From: Taklimakanibacter deserti
Lineage (GTDB): Bacteria; Pseudomonadota; Alphaproteobacteria; Rhizobiales; Aestuariivirgaceae
Assembly: GCA_003574785.1 (NCBI GenBank)
Contig: QORU01000006.1
Location: forward strand, 248,001 to 312,000
Direction: 5' to 3'
Length of the DNA stretch: 64,000 nucleotides
Part shown: positions 26,557 to 33,914 of the stretch, piece after piece
How the letters are laid out: each line of letters starts with the position of its first letter
How positions within the stretch are numbered: position 1 is the first letter of the stretch
Made by a program: the position numbers and the translations under genes
Notes under the pieces: generated by a model
What the model was told of the DNA's origin: nothing
Database searches by the model: none
What the model saw: the letters and a program-made list of their open reading frames with translations, nothing else

Positions 26557-27299
26557 CAGTCTTGCGCCTTCTTCGTCATCGCCGCCTTGGTCGTCTCATG
26601 GACGCTCTCCATATGGCGCACCATGGCGGCCGCGGTGAGATCCGGATCCTTCGCCTCGAGGGCCTTGATGATCTGCTCGTGGTCGCGCACCGAGCGGGCC
26701 AGCACGCCCGGCGTCTCCCAGGCGATCTTGCGATATTCGAAACCGAGGACGTAGAGCGATTCCGAGATGCGCTCGAGGAAGGGATTGTCGAGGGCGGCCC
26801 CCAGCGTGCGATGGAATTCCATGTCGGAGACGCGAAAGGCGACCGCATTGCCGGTGAGGCCCTGCTGGATCTCGACCATCTTGCGCAGCCGCACGATGGT
26901 CGCGACGGTGATCTTCTGCGCCAGGAGCCGGCCGATCGCGCCTTCGACCACGACGCGCGATTCATGCAGCGCTTCGAAATTGTCCTCGGTCAGCGTGATC
27001 AGCATCTGCAAGGGCGCCAGGATCTCGGCCGCCTTGAGCGAGGTGACGAACAGGCCGCCGCCCTGGCGCGCCCGGAGCACGCCGAGGATCTGCAAGCCCC
27101 TGACCGCTTCGCGCACCGAGGGCCGCGACACCTGCAAGGTGGCGGCAAGCTCGCGCTCGGTCGGCAATTGCTGGCCCGGGCGCACGCTGCCGGTGCGAAT
27201 GAGGTCGAGCAGGTTGCGCGCCACCTGCTCGGCGACGGACACGCGCTCGATCGGCGCCATCTCGTCGAGCGACGGCCGCCCGGGTCTGTCGTCAATCAC
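26556..27299 (-). CDS. GntR-family (FadR/FCD) transcriptional regulator
   Basis: A 247-residue regulator. The winged HTH (about residues 18-85) reads VAEQVARNLLDLIRTG ... LPTERELAATLQVSRPSVREA. The FCD effector domain follows, with the metal-site residues typical of the family (EFHRTLG, later an H in RDHEQI). The start is awkward. The frame opens at a GTG at 27299 with no good ribosome site, while a strong AGGGGAGG lies before an out-of-frame ATG at 27318. It sits centrally in the 24-29 kb cluster and probably binds the TTGGTCAGGCCAA sites at its two ends. Confidence 0.88.
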   Translation of the reverse strand: MIDDRPGRPSLDEMAPIERVSVAEQVARNLLDLIRTGSVRPGQQLPTERELAATLQVSRPSVREAVRGLQILGVLRARQGGGLFVTSLKAAEILAPLQMLITLTEDNFEALHESRVVVEGAIGRLLAQKITVATIVRLRKMVEIQQGLTGNAVAFRVSDMEFHRTLGAALDNPFLERISESLYVLGFEYRKIAWETPGVLARSVRDHEQIIKALEAKDPDLTAAAMVRHMESVHETTKAAMTKKAQD

Positions 27300-27318
27300 G
27301 CTTGTCGAGCCCCGTCAT
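27292..27318 (-). other. Eight-codon leader frame overlapping gntR start
   Basis: An ATG at 27318, eight bases or so after AGGGGAGG, encodes MTGLDKRD and stops at a TGA inside the first codons of the GntR gene. It may be a translational-coupling leader. Alternatively, one base is missing here and the true GntR protein starts MTGLDKR. Confidence 0.35.
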
Positions 27319-27371
27319 GTCGCAACCTCCCCTCGGCCAGTGATATACCAGTTGCATCCTTCCCTCCACTG

Positions 27372-28157
27372 TCATGCCTTGCCGACCTCCCTCGGCGGAA
27401 AGAACGGCACGCCGAAATCGGCTTCGAAGCCGCCATCAACATGGAGCACATGGCCGGTGATGTAGGACGCCTCATCCGAGCACAGGAAGAAGATGGCCTT
27501 GGCGATCTCTTGCGGATCGGCGAGACGGCGCGCCGGCGTGCGATCGAGGATCGGCTTGGTGTCGAGGCGTCCCTCGGCGATGACGGTCCGCACCAGATCG
27601 GTCTCGACATAGCCGGGCGCCACCGCATTGACCCTGACCCCGCGCGCCGCCCATTCGACCGCCGCCGTCTGGGTCAGCGACACGATGGCGGCCTTGGAGG
27701 CAGCATAGGGGGCCCGGCCGGCGGCGCCGCGTGTGGCGGCGACCGAGGCCAGGTTGACGACGGCTCCCGATCCCTGCGCCAGCATGATGCGCGCCGCCGC
27801 CTTGAGGCAGTGGAACGAGCCGTTGAGATTGATGTCGAGCACCTTCGACCAGTTCTCGAAGGTCAGGTCTTCGAGCGGTGAATGACGCTGGATGCCAGCA
27901 TTGTTGACGAGCGCATCGAGCCTGCCCCAATGCGTGAGACTCTCGGCGAAGGTTTTCTCGACGGAGGCACTGTCGGTGACATCGAGCTTGAGCGCCAGCA
28001 TCCGCTCGGCATGAGGAGCGGCGCGCTTCTCGGCTTCCGCGATATCGACATCGCCGATGGTGACGTTCCAGCCGCGGCCGGCGAATGTTTCGGCACTCGC
28101 CCAGCCGATGCCGCGCGCCGCGCCGGTGATCAGGACTGTCTTGTTCTCTTGGCTCAT
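27372..28157 (-). CDS. SDR-family oxidoreductase
   Basis: A 261-residue classical SDR. GAARGIG binds the cofactor, an Asp at the end of the second strand (TIGDVDIAE) favours NAD(H), NNAG is intact, and the active-site Ser and Tyr/Lys appear in NLASVAAT and YAASK. The C-terminus has the usual HVLHVDGGF. The ATG at 28157 is one base beyond the stop of the enolase-superfamily gene, so the two are coupled; an upstream ATG at 28202 lies inside that gene. It is likely to act on the same sugar-acid-like substrate as its neighbour. Confidence 0.9.
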   Translation of the reverse strand: MSQENKTVLITGAARGIGWASAETFAGRGWNVTIGDVDIAEAEKRAAPHAERMLALKLDVTDSASVEKTFAESLTHWGRLDALVNNAGIQRHSPLEDLTFENWSKVLDINLNGSFHCLKAAARIMLAQGSGAVVNLASVAATRGAAGRAPYAASKAAIVSLTQTAAVEWAARGVRVNAVAPGYVETDLVRTVIAEGRLDTKPILDRTPARRLADPQEIAKAIFFLCSDEASYITGHVLHVDGGFEADFGVPFFPPREVGKA

Positions 28158-28158
28158 T

Positions 28159-29298
28159 TCATCTGCCCTTCTGGACGGCATGACGATAGGCATATTTGCC
28201 AAGCGCCGCGGTGTCGAGCTTCAGTCCCGTGCCCGGCGCTGCCGGTGGCTCGATATAGCCATCCTTGATGTCGGCGAAAGCGGACGCCGCGATCACCAGA
28301 TGCGAGCAATCGAAAGGCCGGTCGGCGGGGAATATCTCGATGTGATCTGAAATGTCATTGGCGAGGATGCAGTGGCGATGCACTTCCGGATTGACATGAT
28401 AGGAAGCCCGCAAGCCCCGCGCTTTGGCCTGCGCGGCAAGGCCGAGCGCCGCATCGATGCCGCCAATGGTCGTGGCATCGATACGCACCACATCGATCGC
28501 CGCCTGATCCATGAGCGCCTGGAGGTCGAGGGCGCGGGTGCATTCATCGCCGACGCCGATCGGCACGGGCGACTGGCGGGTGAGATAGCCGATCTCGGTG
28601 ATGCGCGTCCGCGGCATCGGATCCTCGATCCAGGCGATGCCGAGATCGCGCCAGCTTTCGGCGGCCTCGAGGCCTTGCCGCGCCGTCCGCCACGACCAGG
28701 CGACGTCGCAGGCGAATTCGGCATCGGGAGCTTGCGCTTTCACTTTCGCAAGGATGCGCCGGACCGGTTCGGCTGCGCCATAGTGAGCGGCTTCGAGCTT
28801 GAAGAAGCGATAGCCTTCCTTGGCGCGTGCGATCAGGCGATGGGCAATGTCGTCCTCGCTCTCGCCCGCGATCTCATAGCCCTCGACCAGCGCCACACGC
28901 AGCCTGCGCGGACGGCCGCCGAGGAGCTGCCATAGCGGGACGCCGCGCGCCTGCGCCTTCAGATCCCATAGGCAGATGTCGATGAGCGATCGGGCTCGGC
29001 CGATGACTCCGTCCTGGTCGGTGGCGAGGCTCATGATGTCGAGCTCGGCGAGGCGCTCGCTCTGCTGAAGCGCGTCTTTGGCGATGAGGCGGGGCGCCAG
29101 GAGATCCGATATCGCCACATCGACGGGCGAGCGCCGCGTATGGCCGAGGCAATCGGCGACGAGGCCGCCCTTGGTCACCATGCGCACAGCCGCATATTGG
29201 CGCGCCGTCACGGTGAAGCTGCCGAAGCTCAAGGCCGAAGGCAGCGGCAGGTCGAGCGCCCAGGTCTCGATACTTTCGATGATGGTGTCTTCTGCCAT
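28159..29298 (-). CDS. Enolase-superfamily enzyme (mandelate racemase/muconate lactonizing type)
   Basis: A 379-residue enzyme that abstracts the proton alpha to a carboxylate. The metal ligands are visible: Asp198 (CDVAW), Glu225 (WIEDPMP) and Glu252 (GVGDECT). On the acid/base side, Lys167 is in FFKLEAAHYG, where the common K-x-K is K-x-E, and Asp274 (RIDATTIGG) and His301 (SYHVNPEVH) give a His-Asp dyad as in the mandelate-racemase and sugar-acid dehydratase groups. That combination favours a dehydratase or epimerase of an acid sugar over cycloisomerisation. It is the first gene of a leftward unit with an operator about 85 bp upstream. Confidence 0.85.
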   Translation of the reverse strand: MAEDTIIESIETWALDLPLPSALSFGSFTVTARQYAAVRMVTKGGLVADCLGHTRRSPVDVAISDLLAPRLIAKDALQQSERLAELDIMSLATDQDGVIGRARSLIDICLWDLKAQARGVPLWQLLGGRPRRLRVALVEGYEIAGESEDDIAHRLIARAKEGYRFFKLEAAHYGAAEPVRRILAKVKAQAPDAEFACDVAWSWRTARQGLEAAESWRDLGIAWIEDPMPRTRITEIGYLTRQSPVPIGVGDECTRALDLQALMDQAAIDVVRIDATTIGGIDAALGLAAQAKARGLRASYHVNPEVHRHCILANDISDHIEIFPADRPFDCSHLVIAASAFADIKDGYIEPPAAPGTGLKLDTAALGKYAYRHAVQKGR

Positions 29299-29381
29299 GC
29301 ACTCCCTCGGGGCGAAGCCTCCGCCATGCCGGACGGAGGCACTCTCAATAAACTTCTTGCGATGCGGGTGAGAACCTGCTG

Positions 29382-29397
29382 AATTGGTCAGGCCAAT
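29382..29397. promoter_or_regulatory. GntR/FadR-type operator, copy 2
   Basis: AATTGGTCAGGCCAAT is identical over 16 bp to the site at 24933. It lies between the leftward enolase-superfamily gene and the rightward GntR gene at 29511, at the other end of the same cluster. Confidence 0.6.
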
Positions 29398-29475
29398 ATA
29401 CTAAGCTTACCAAGATAATCGCAAGCCCAAAACCATATGCGACGTCGCGTGAGCGCCGCAGGCACCAGAGCATGC

Positions 29476-29510
29476 TTGACCACTATGTATCATGTATACA
29501 TAATACGCAA
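29476..29510 (+). promoter_or_regulatory. Promoter with embedded palindrome; leaderless start
   Basis: TTGACC (29476-29481), a 17-bp spacer, then CATAAT (29499-29504). Transcription would begin about seven bases later, at the ATG of the GntR gene (29511), with no room for a ribosome site. A 20-bp palindrome (29487-29506, core ATGTATACAT, one mismatched pair) fills the spacer and -10, consistent with autorepression. Confidence 0.6.
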
Positions 29511-30242
29511 ATGAGCCTTGCCATCGTCTCCCAGAATCTCGATCCCATCCGCACGCCAAGCCTGCCGCAGATGGTGGCCGACAAGATCGTCGAGGCGATC
29601 GGCGACCGGCGGATCCTTTCAGGTCAGCGGATTTTCGAGCTCGAGCTTGCCGAGCAGCTCGCCATCAGCCGCGTTCCGGTGCGCGAGGCGCTGCGCGTGC
29701 TGCAGAGCCAGGGCCTGCTGCGCTCGCTGCCGCGCCGCGGCGTTCATGTGATCGATCTCGACCAGCGCTGGGCGATGGAGATCTATGACACGCGCACCGC
29801 TCTCGAGACGGTGGCCGCCCAGCGCGCGGCGCAGAACATCCGCCGCGCCCCGCAAGCCGCAGCCGGTCTCGATAGCGCGCTTGCCGCCATCGGGACCGCG
29901 GCACGCCGGCAGGACCGCGCCGAGATCAATCGCGCCGATCTTGCTTTCCACACTGAGCTCTATGCTCTTTCCGACTCGCCGCTGCTGCAGACCTTATGGG
30001 CCGCCATGACGCGCCATGTGCTGATCATGTTCGGCCTCACCACCTATCAGCGCATTGATTTCGACATCCTCATCGAAGAGCACCGCAGATTGCGCCGCGT
30101 GCTGGAGGAGGGCTCGCCCGGCGATATCGGCGTCGAAGTCGCGACTCATATCATCCTCCCGCACGGATCGCGCGAGTTGGCGGCCGAAAGCTGGAACGGG
30201 CAGTCACCTAGTGCTGCGCGCGAATCCCTTCCCATCTCATGA
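29511..30242 (+). CDS. GntR-family (FCD) transcriptional regulator
   Basis: A regulator of about 243 residues. The winged HTH (about residues 18-85) contains FELELAEQLAISRVPVREALRVLQ, and the FCD helical domain follows (LAFHTELYALSDSPLL, HRRLRRVLEEG). An upstream in-frame ATG at 29472 would place the promoter palindrome inside the coding region, so I start at 29511 (MSLAIVSQN), where no ribosome site is present and the promoter suggests a leaderless message. It precedes an amino-acid-type binding protein and permease, which it probably controls along with itself. Confidence 0.85.
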   Translation: MSLAIVSQNLDPIRTPSLPQMVADKIVEAIGDRRILSGQRIFELELAEQLAISRVPVREALRVLQSQGLLRSLPRRGVHVIDLDQRWAMEIYDTRTALETVAAQRAAQNIRRAPQAAAGLDSALAAIGTAARRQDRAEINRADLAFHTELYALSDSPLLQTLWAAMTRHVLIMFGLTTYQRIDFDILIEEHRRLRRVLEEGSPGDIGVEVATHIILPHGSRELAAESWNGQSPSAARESLPIS

Positions 30243-30290
30243 ATCAAGGAAATTCCTGAACCCCGCCAAGACTCATCGATTTTCCGGTGT

Positions 30291-30352
30291 CCTTCCGAAT
30301 CCGAAGTTCGCTCGGAAGGCACCCCCCGAGATGATGCGAACTTCGAATCCGG
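30291..30352 (+). repeat. Nested inverted repeats with alternative pairings
   Basis: A 17-bp arm (30295-30311) pairs with 30336-30352 at 15 of 17 positions (core GAAGTTCGC/GCGAACTTC). A second stem, CCTTCCGA (30291-30298) with TCGGAAGG (30312-30319), overlaps it, so the two cannot form together. It lies between the regulator and the binding-protein gene, with no U tract. Confidence 0.5.
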
Positions 30353-30396
30353 GACGCGAGCGCGCCCCGCAAATGTGAAGAGGAGAGAAACGCAAC

Positions 30397-31278
30397 ATGA
30401 AAAGGATGTCTTTTGCCCGCGGCGGGGTTTTGACCGCTGCCCTGCTGCTCTGCCTGAGCGGCGGCATGGTCCAGGCGCAGGAATTCAAGCACGAGGCCTC
30501 ACCCTCGATCGAGGCTTGCGGCGATGCGTCCTATGACAAGGCGAAGAGCGAAGGCCTGACCGTGGGCATTTCGCCCTCCCCGCCTTTCACCTCGCTCAAT
30601 CCCGACAGCCAGAAGGCGGAAGGTCTCGAGGTCGAGATCAACGAAGCGGCCTATAAATGGGCCGGCATCGACAAGCTCAAATATGAGGTCATGCCTTTCG
30701 GCCAGCTCATTCCCGCTCTGCTCGCCAAGCGCATCGACGTGGTGACGGCGCTCCACATCACGCCCGACCGCAAGAAGGTGATCTCCTTCGGCGGCCCCGC
30801 CTACTGGTATGGCCCCGCCATCATGGTGAAGAAGGGCAATCCCGACGGGATCAAGTCCTATGACGATCTCAAGGGCAAACAGATTGGCGCCATTGCCGGC
30901 TCCGCGGCCGATGAATATCTGCGCAAGGTCGGCGCCGAGGTCGTCCCCTTCCAGACCGATGCCGAGCAGTTCAGCGCCGTCGCCACCGGCCGGGTGAGCG
31001 CCATCGTCGATGACGACACCAAGATCAATCTCTTCCTCGCCGCCAACAAGGAGTCGCCGCTCGAGCTGTTGCAGGGCGTGAAAGTGCCGGACGAGCTCAT
31101 CTTCCAATATGGCTATGGCTATGTGCGCGCCGGCCTGCGCAAGGAGGATTGCTCGCTGCGCGCCGCCTTGAGCCAGGGCCTCGCCGAAGTCCGCGGCAAT
31201 GGCGAAGTGTCGGCGATCTTGAAGAAATACGGCTTCTCCGACGCCAATCTGTTCTTCTTCCCGCTGAACAACAAATAG
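30397..31278 (+). CDS. ABC transporter polar-amino-acid-type binding protein
   Basis: A 293-residue periplasmic family-3 binding protein. The signal peptide is MKRMSFARGGVLTAALLLCL with probable cleavage after VQA. The mature protein shows the family pattern LTVGISPSPPFTSL, then FGQLIPALLAKRIDVVTA and the hinge segment LKGKQIGAIAGSAADEYL. Strong ribosome site GAGGAGAG. It is followed after a hairpin by one permease. No ATPase gene lies nearby. The substrate is probably an amino acid or a compatible-solute-like compound; the exact ligand is unknown. Confidence 0.9.
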   Translation: MKRMSFARGGVLTAALLLCLSGGMVQAQEFKHEASPSIEACGDASYDKAKSEGLTVGISPSPPFTSLNPDSQKAEGLEVEINEAAYKWAGIDKLKYEVMPFGQLIPALLAKRIDVVTALHITPDRKKVISFGGPAYWYGPAIMVKKGNPDGIKSYDDLKGKQIGAIAGSAADEYLRKVGAEVVPFQTDAEQFSAVATGRVSAIVDDDTKINLFLAANKESPLELLQGVKVPDELIFQYGYGYVRAGLRKEDCSLRAALSQGLAEVRGNGEVSAILKKYGFSDANLFFFPLNNK

Positions 31279-31296
31279 CGATGTAACGGCATGGCC

Positions 31297-31331
31297 GCTG
31301 AGCGGGTGACGAACATCACCCGCTCAGCTTT
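31297..31331 (+). terminator. Strong intercistronic hairpin
   Basis: A 13-bp perfect stem, GCTGAGCGGGTGA (31297-31309) with its complement at 31316-31328, loop CGAACA, then TTT. It lies between the binding-protein and permease genes, probably causing partial termination or protecting the upstream message so that binding protein exceeds permease. Confidence 0.65.
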
Positions 31332-31354
31332 CTGCATCTAGAGAGGAGAGGCCC

Positions 31355-32059
31355 ATGGATCTCTTGAATTTCGAGGTCATCGCCGACTACTGGCATGTGT
31401 TCCTGCGCGGCCTCGGTCTCACCATCTTCCTCACCGTCGTCACGATGATCCTGGCGACGCTGCTCGCCATTCCGCTCGCCATGGCGCGCCTCTCGATGAG
31501 CCGCCTCTTCCGCTGGCCGGCCAATGTCTTTGTCGAATTCATGCGGGCGACGCCGCTGATCCTGCAATTGATCTATATTTATTACGTGCTGCCGAGCGCC
31601 GGCATCAAGCTCAACCCGATCGTCGCCGCCATTACCGGACTGACCCTTCATTACTCCGCCTATCTGAGTGAGGTGTTTCGCGGCGGCATCCAGTCCATCC
31701 ATAAGGGCCAGCAGGAAGCGGCGTTGAGCCTCGGCCTGTCGCGCTGGCTTGCCTTCCGCAAGGTGGTGCTGCCGCAGGCGACGCGCGCCGTGCTGCCGAC
31801 GCTCGCCAATTATCTGATCTCGCTGTTCAAGGACACGTCCCTTGCCTCCGTCGTGACGGTGCAGGAGCTGATGTTCTCAGGGCAGATCATCTCGGCGCGG
31901 AATTTTCAGTATTTCACCGTCTATACGGTGACGGCGCTGCTCTATTTCGCCGTCTGCTATCCGTCCGGCCTCGCGGTCAGGGTGCTCGAGGAGCATATCC
32001 GCAAGGGCATGCGCGCCCGCGACGACAGGAAGATGCAGGCCGCCGCCATGGCGAATTGA
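31355..32059 (+). CDS. ABC transporter permease (HisM/GlnP-type)
   Basis: A 234-residue inner-membrane permease with about five helices. The characteristic motif MRATPLILQLIYIYYVLPSAG is present, and the ATPase-contact loop reads GQQEAALSLGLSRWLAFRKVVLPQA. The ATG follows GAGAGGAGAGG. It is downstream of the amino-acid-type binding protein. Importers of this type are usually built from two different permeases or a homodimer plus an ATPase, and neither a second permease nor an ATPase is present here. Confidence 0.9.
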   Translation: MDLLNFEVIADYWHVFLRGLGLTIFLTVVTMILATLLAIPLAMARLSMSRLFRWPANVFVEFMRATPLILQLIYIYYVLPSAGIKLNPIVAAITGLTLHYSAYLSEVFRGGIQSIHKGQQEAALSLGLSRWLAFRKVVLPQATRAVLPTLANYLISLFKDTSLASVVTVQELMFSGQIISARNFQYFTVYTVTALLYFAVCYPSGLAVRVLEEHIRKGMRARDDRKMQAAAMAN

Positions 32060-32061
32060 GG

Positions 32062-32077
32062 CTGACCGCCCGGTCAG
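32062..32077. terminator. Short hairpin at convergent gene ends
   Basis: CTGACC (32062-32067) pairs with GGTCAG (32072-32077) across GCCC, between the permease stop and the stop of the convergent hydrolase, just overlapping the latter. It could serve both strands. Confidence 0.35.
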
Positions 32078-33909
32078 GACCGATCGATCACCGGGATGAC
32101 GAGATGCGAGGGATGCGCCGCATCGTGGAAGATCGTCTGCTTCGCCTTGAGCGAGGGCCCGGGACTGCCGCCGCGATTGCGGTTGCGCTCGAATTTCGGG
32201 AAATCGGCCGAGGAGATGTCGAGCCTCAGGCGATGACCCGCGGCGAAGCGGTTGGCCGTCGCCCACATGTCGATCTCGAAACGATAGATCCGGCCGGGCT
32301 CGATGAGCTCGCTCTCATCGCCGGCGAGCGGACGGTAGCGCGTCCTGAGCATCCCGTTCTGCAGCTGGATGGCGCGGCCATCCGGGAACACATCGCTCAG
32401 GCGGCCATAGAAATCCGTCTCGACCGCCGATGAGCTCGCATGGAGAATGAGTCTCAGCGGTCCGACGACATCGAGGGCCTCCGTCAATATCTCGGTCGTA
32501 TAGGTGAGCACATCGGGGCGCGCTTGCGCGGATGAGACATCGACGCTGCCGGCGCGATAGACCGCCGAGAGGATGCTGCCGCCCAGCGTCGGGGTCGGAT
32601 CGTCGGGGTCGTAGATATAAGTGTCGGGCGACGCGCTCGCCGGCGGTGGATCGGCGGCGAGCTTTCCCTTCTCGGCGAGATAGAGCCGCTTCTCCCGAGC
32701 CTCCGGCGGCGGCCAGGCGGCACAGCTCAGCCATTCATTGGCGCCCATCAGATAATAGGTGACCGCCGGCAGTTCCTGATGGCGGCCATCGCGTACAGCG
32801 CCATGCCAATGGAGCAGCAGTTCGAGATTGTCGGCGGATCGGTAGGTCCGCCGGAGTGCCGCATGCTTTTCCTCACCCTCGTGATAGCCCGTGACATTGT
32901 GAGCGCCGGGTGTGACGAGGAGCCGGCTTTGCCGCGCCCGCCCGCCGCCCTGGCGGATGATTTGCGCAAAACTTTCGAGCGTGTCGCCGAGGCACCAGTC
33001 ATACCATCCCGTCACCAGAAGGGCCGGCGCCTGGATGGCGCCGCAGAGATCCGGGACGCTTGCCCGCGGCAGCATCAGCGCGTCCGGATCAATGTCCGCA
33101 CCAAAGAGCGGGTTGAGCTTGGTCGTGGTGACGAAGGTGATCGTCTCCTCGCCGAGCGCGCTCTTGAGAAAATCGACACGGCCGGCCGGATCGAGACCGT
33201 TATAATGTTTCCAGAGCCAGTCGCGCCGTTCCGGCGGCGCCAGAATCTCGAGCTGCGGAAAAAGGGCTCTGACCGTTTCGGGCAGCGCCGCGTGCAAGGG
33301 ATCGTTGAAATAGCCCGTCGCCCAGGTCTCCTCCTTCATCTGCTCCTCGAGCAGCGCGCGGTCGATCTTGACCTTGTCCTTGCCCTTGCCGACGGTGCGC
33401 GAATAGGCGTTGAGGAACATATGGAAGCGCACGCCGTGGCTGAGCGCGATCCCAAGCCCGGCGACCTCCGGCATGATCGCCGTCATTTTGGGGTTCGTGG
33501 CCATGCCGAATTGCGTGCCGCCGTCATAGGAGCCGCCCATCGCGCCGATGAAACCGTCGCACCAGGCTTGCGCCGCGACCCAGTCGACGAAATCGTAAGA
33601 GTCTTCCCTCTCGTGGATATAGAAGTCCCAGCTGTCGGGCTCGCTGTCGCCGGTGCCGCGCACATCCTGGCAGATGACGACATGGCCGCGCCGGGCGAGC
33701 GCCATCGAGATCTCCGCATAGCGCGCCCGACCATAGGGACTGCGCACCGCGATGACGGGCGCCGGCAGCTTGGGCGGCAGGTGCAGATGGGCGGCAAGGC
33801 GGCAACCGTCGCGCATGGCGACGAAGACGGTCTTGAGGACGATCGCCTCTTCCGGAAACAGCGCCGGCGTCGAGGCGTCGCCGGCGAGGGCGGCGCGGAA
33901 TTTGTCCAT
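32074..33909 (-). CDS. CocE/NonD-family (S15 X-Pro peptidase-like) hydrolase
   Basis: A 611-residue alpha/beta hydrolase. The catalytic triad can be read: the Ser nucleophile in GGSYDGG (about residue 127), the Asp in TGWYDWCLGD (about 303) and the His in GAHNVTG (about 335). The C-terminal jelly-roll domain typical of CocE/X-Pro dipeptidyl peptidases follows (VVGPLRLILHASSS, then RLRLDISSADFPKFERN). There is no signal peptide. It closes a leftward operon of an oligopeptide importer and a dipeptidase, so an aminoacyl-proline or other peptide/ester substrate is plausible. It starts 5 bp after the dipeptidase stop. Confidence 0.88.
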   Translation of the reverse strand: MDKFRAALAGDASTPALFPEEAIVLKTVFVAMRDGCRLAAHLHLPPKLPAPVIAVRSPYGRARYAEISMALARRGHVVICQDVRGTGDSEPDSWDFYIHEREDSYDFVDWVAAQAWCDGFIGAMGGSYDGGTQFGMATNPKMTAIMPEVAGLGIALSHGVRFHMFLNAYSRTVGKGKDKVKIDRALLEEQMKEETWATGYFNDPLHAALPETVRALFPQLEILAPPERRDWLWKHYNGLDPAGRVDFLKSALGEETITFVTTTKLNPLFGADIDPDALMLPRASVPDLCGAIQAPALLVTGWYDWCLGDTLESFAQIIRQGGGRARQSRLLVTPGAHNVTGYHEGEEKHAALRRTYRSADNLELLLHWHGAVRDGRHQELPAVTYYLMGANEWLSCAAWPPPEAREKRLYLAEKGKLAADPPPASASPDTYIYDPDDPTPTLGGSILSAVYRAGSVDVSSAQARPDVLTYTTEILTEALDVVGPLRLILHASSSAVETDFYGRLSDVFPDGRAIQLQNGMLRTRYRPLAGDESELIEPGRIYRFEIDMWATANRFAAGHRLRLDISSADFPKFERNRNRGGSPGPSLKAKQTIFHDAAHPSHLVIPVIDRS

Positions 33910-33914
33910 GGGCT

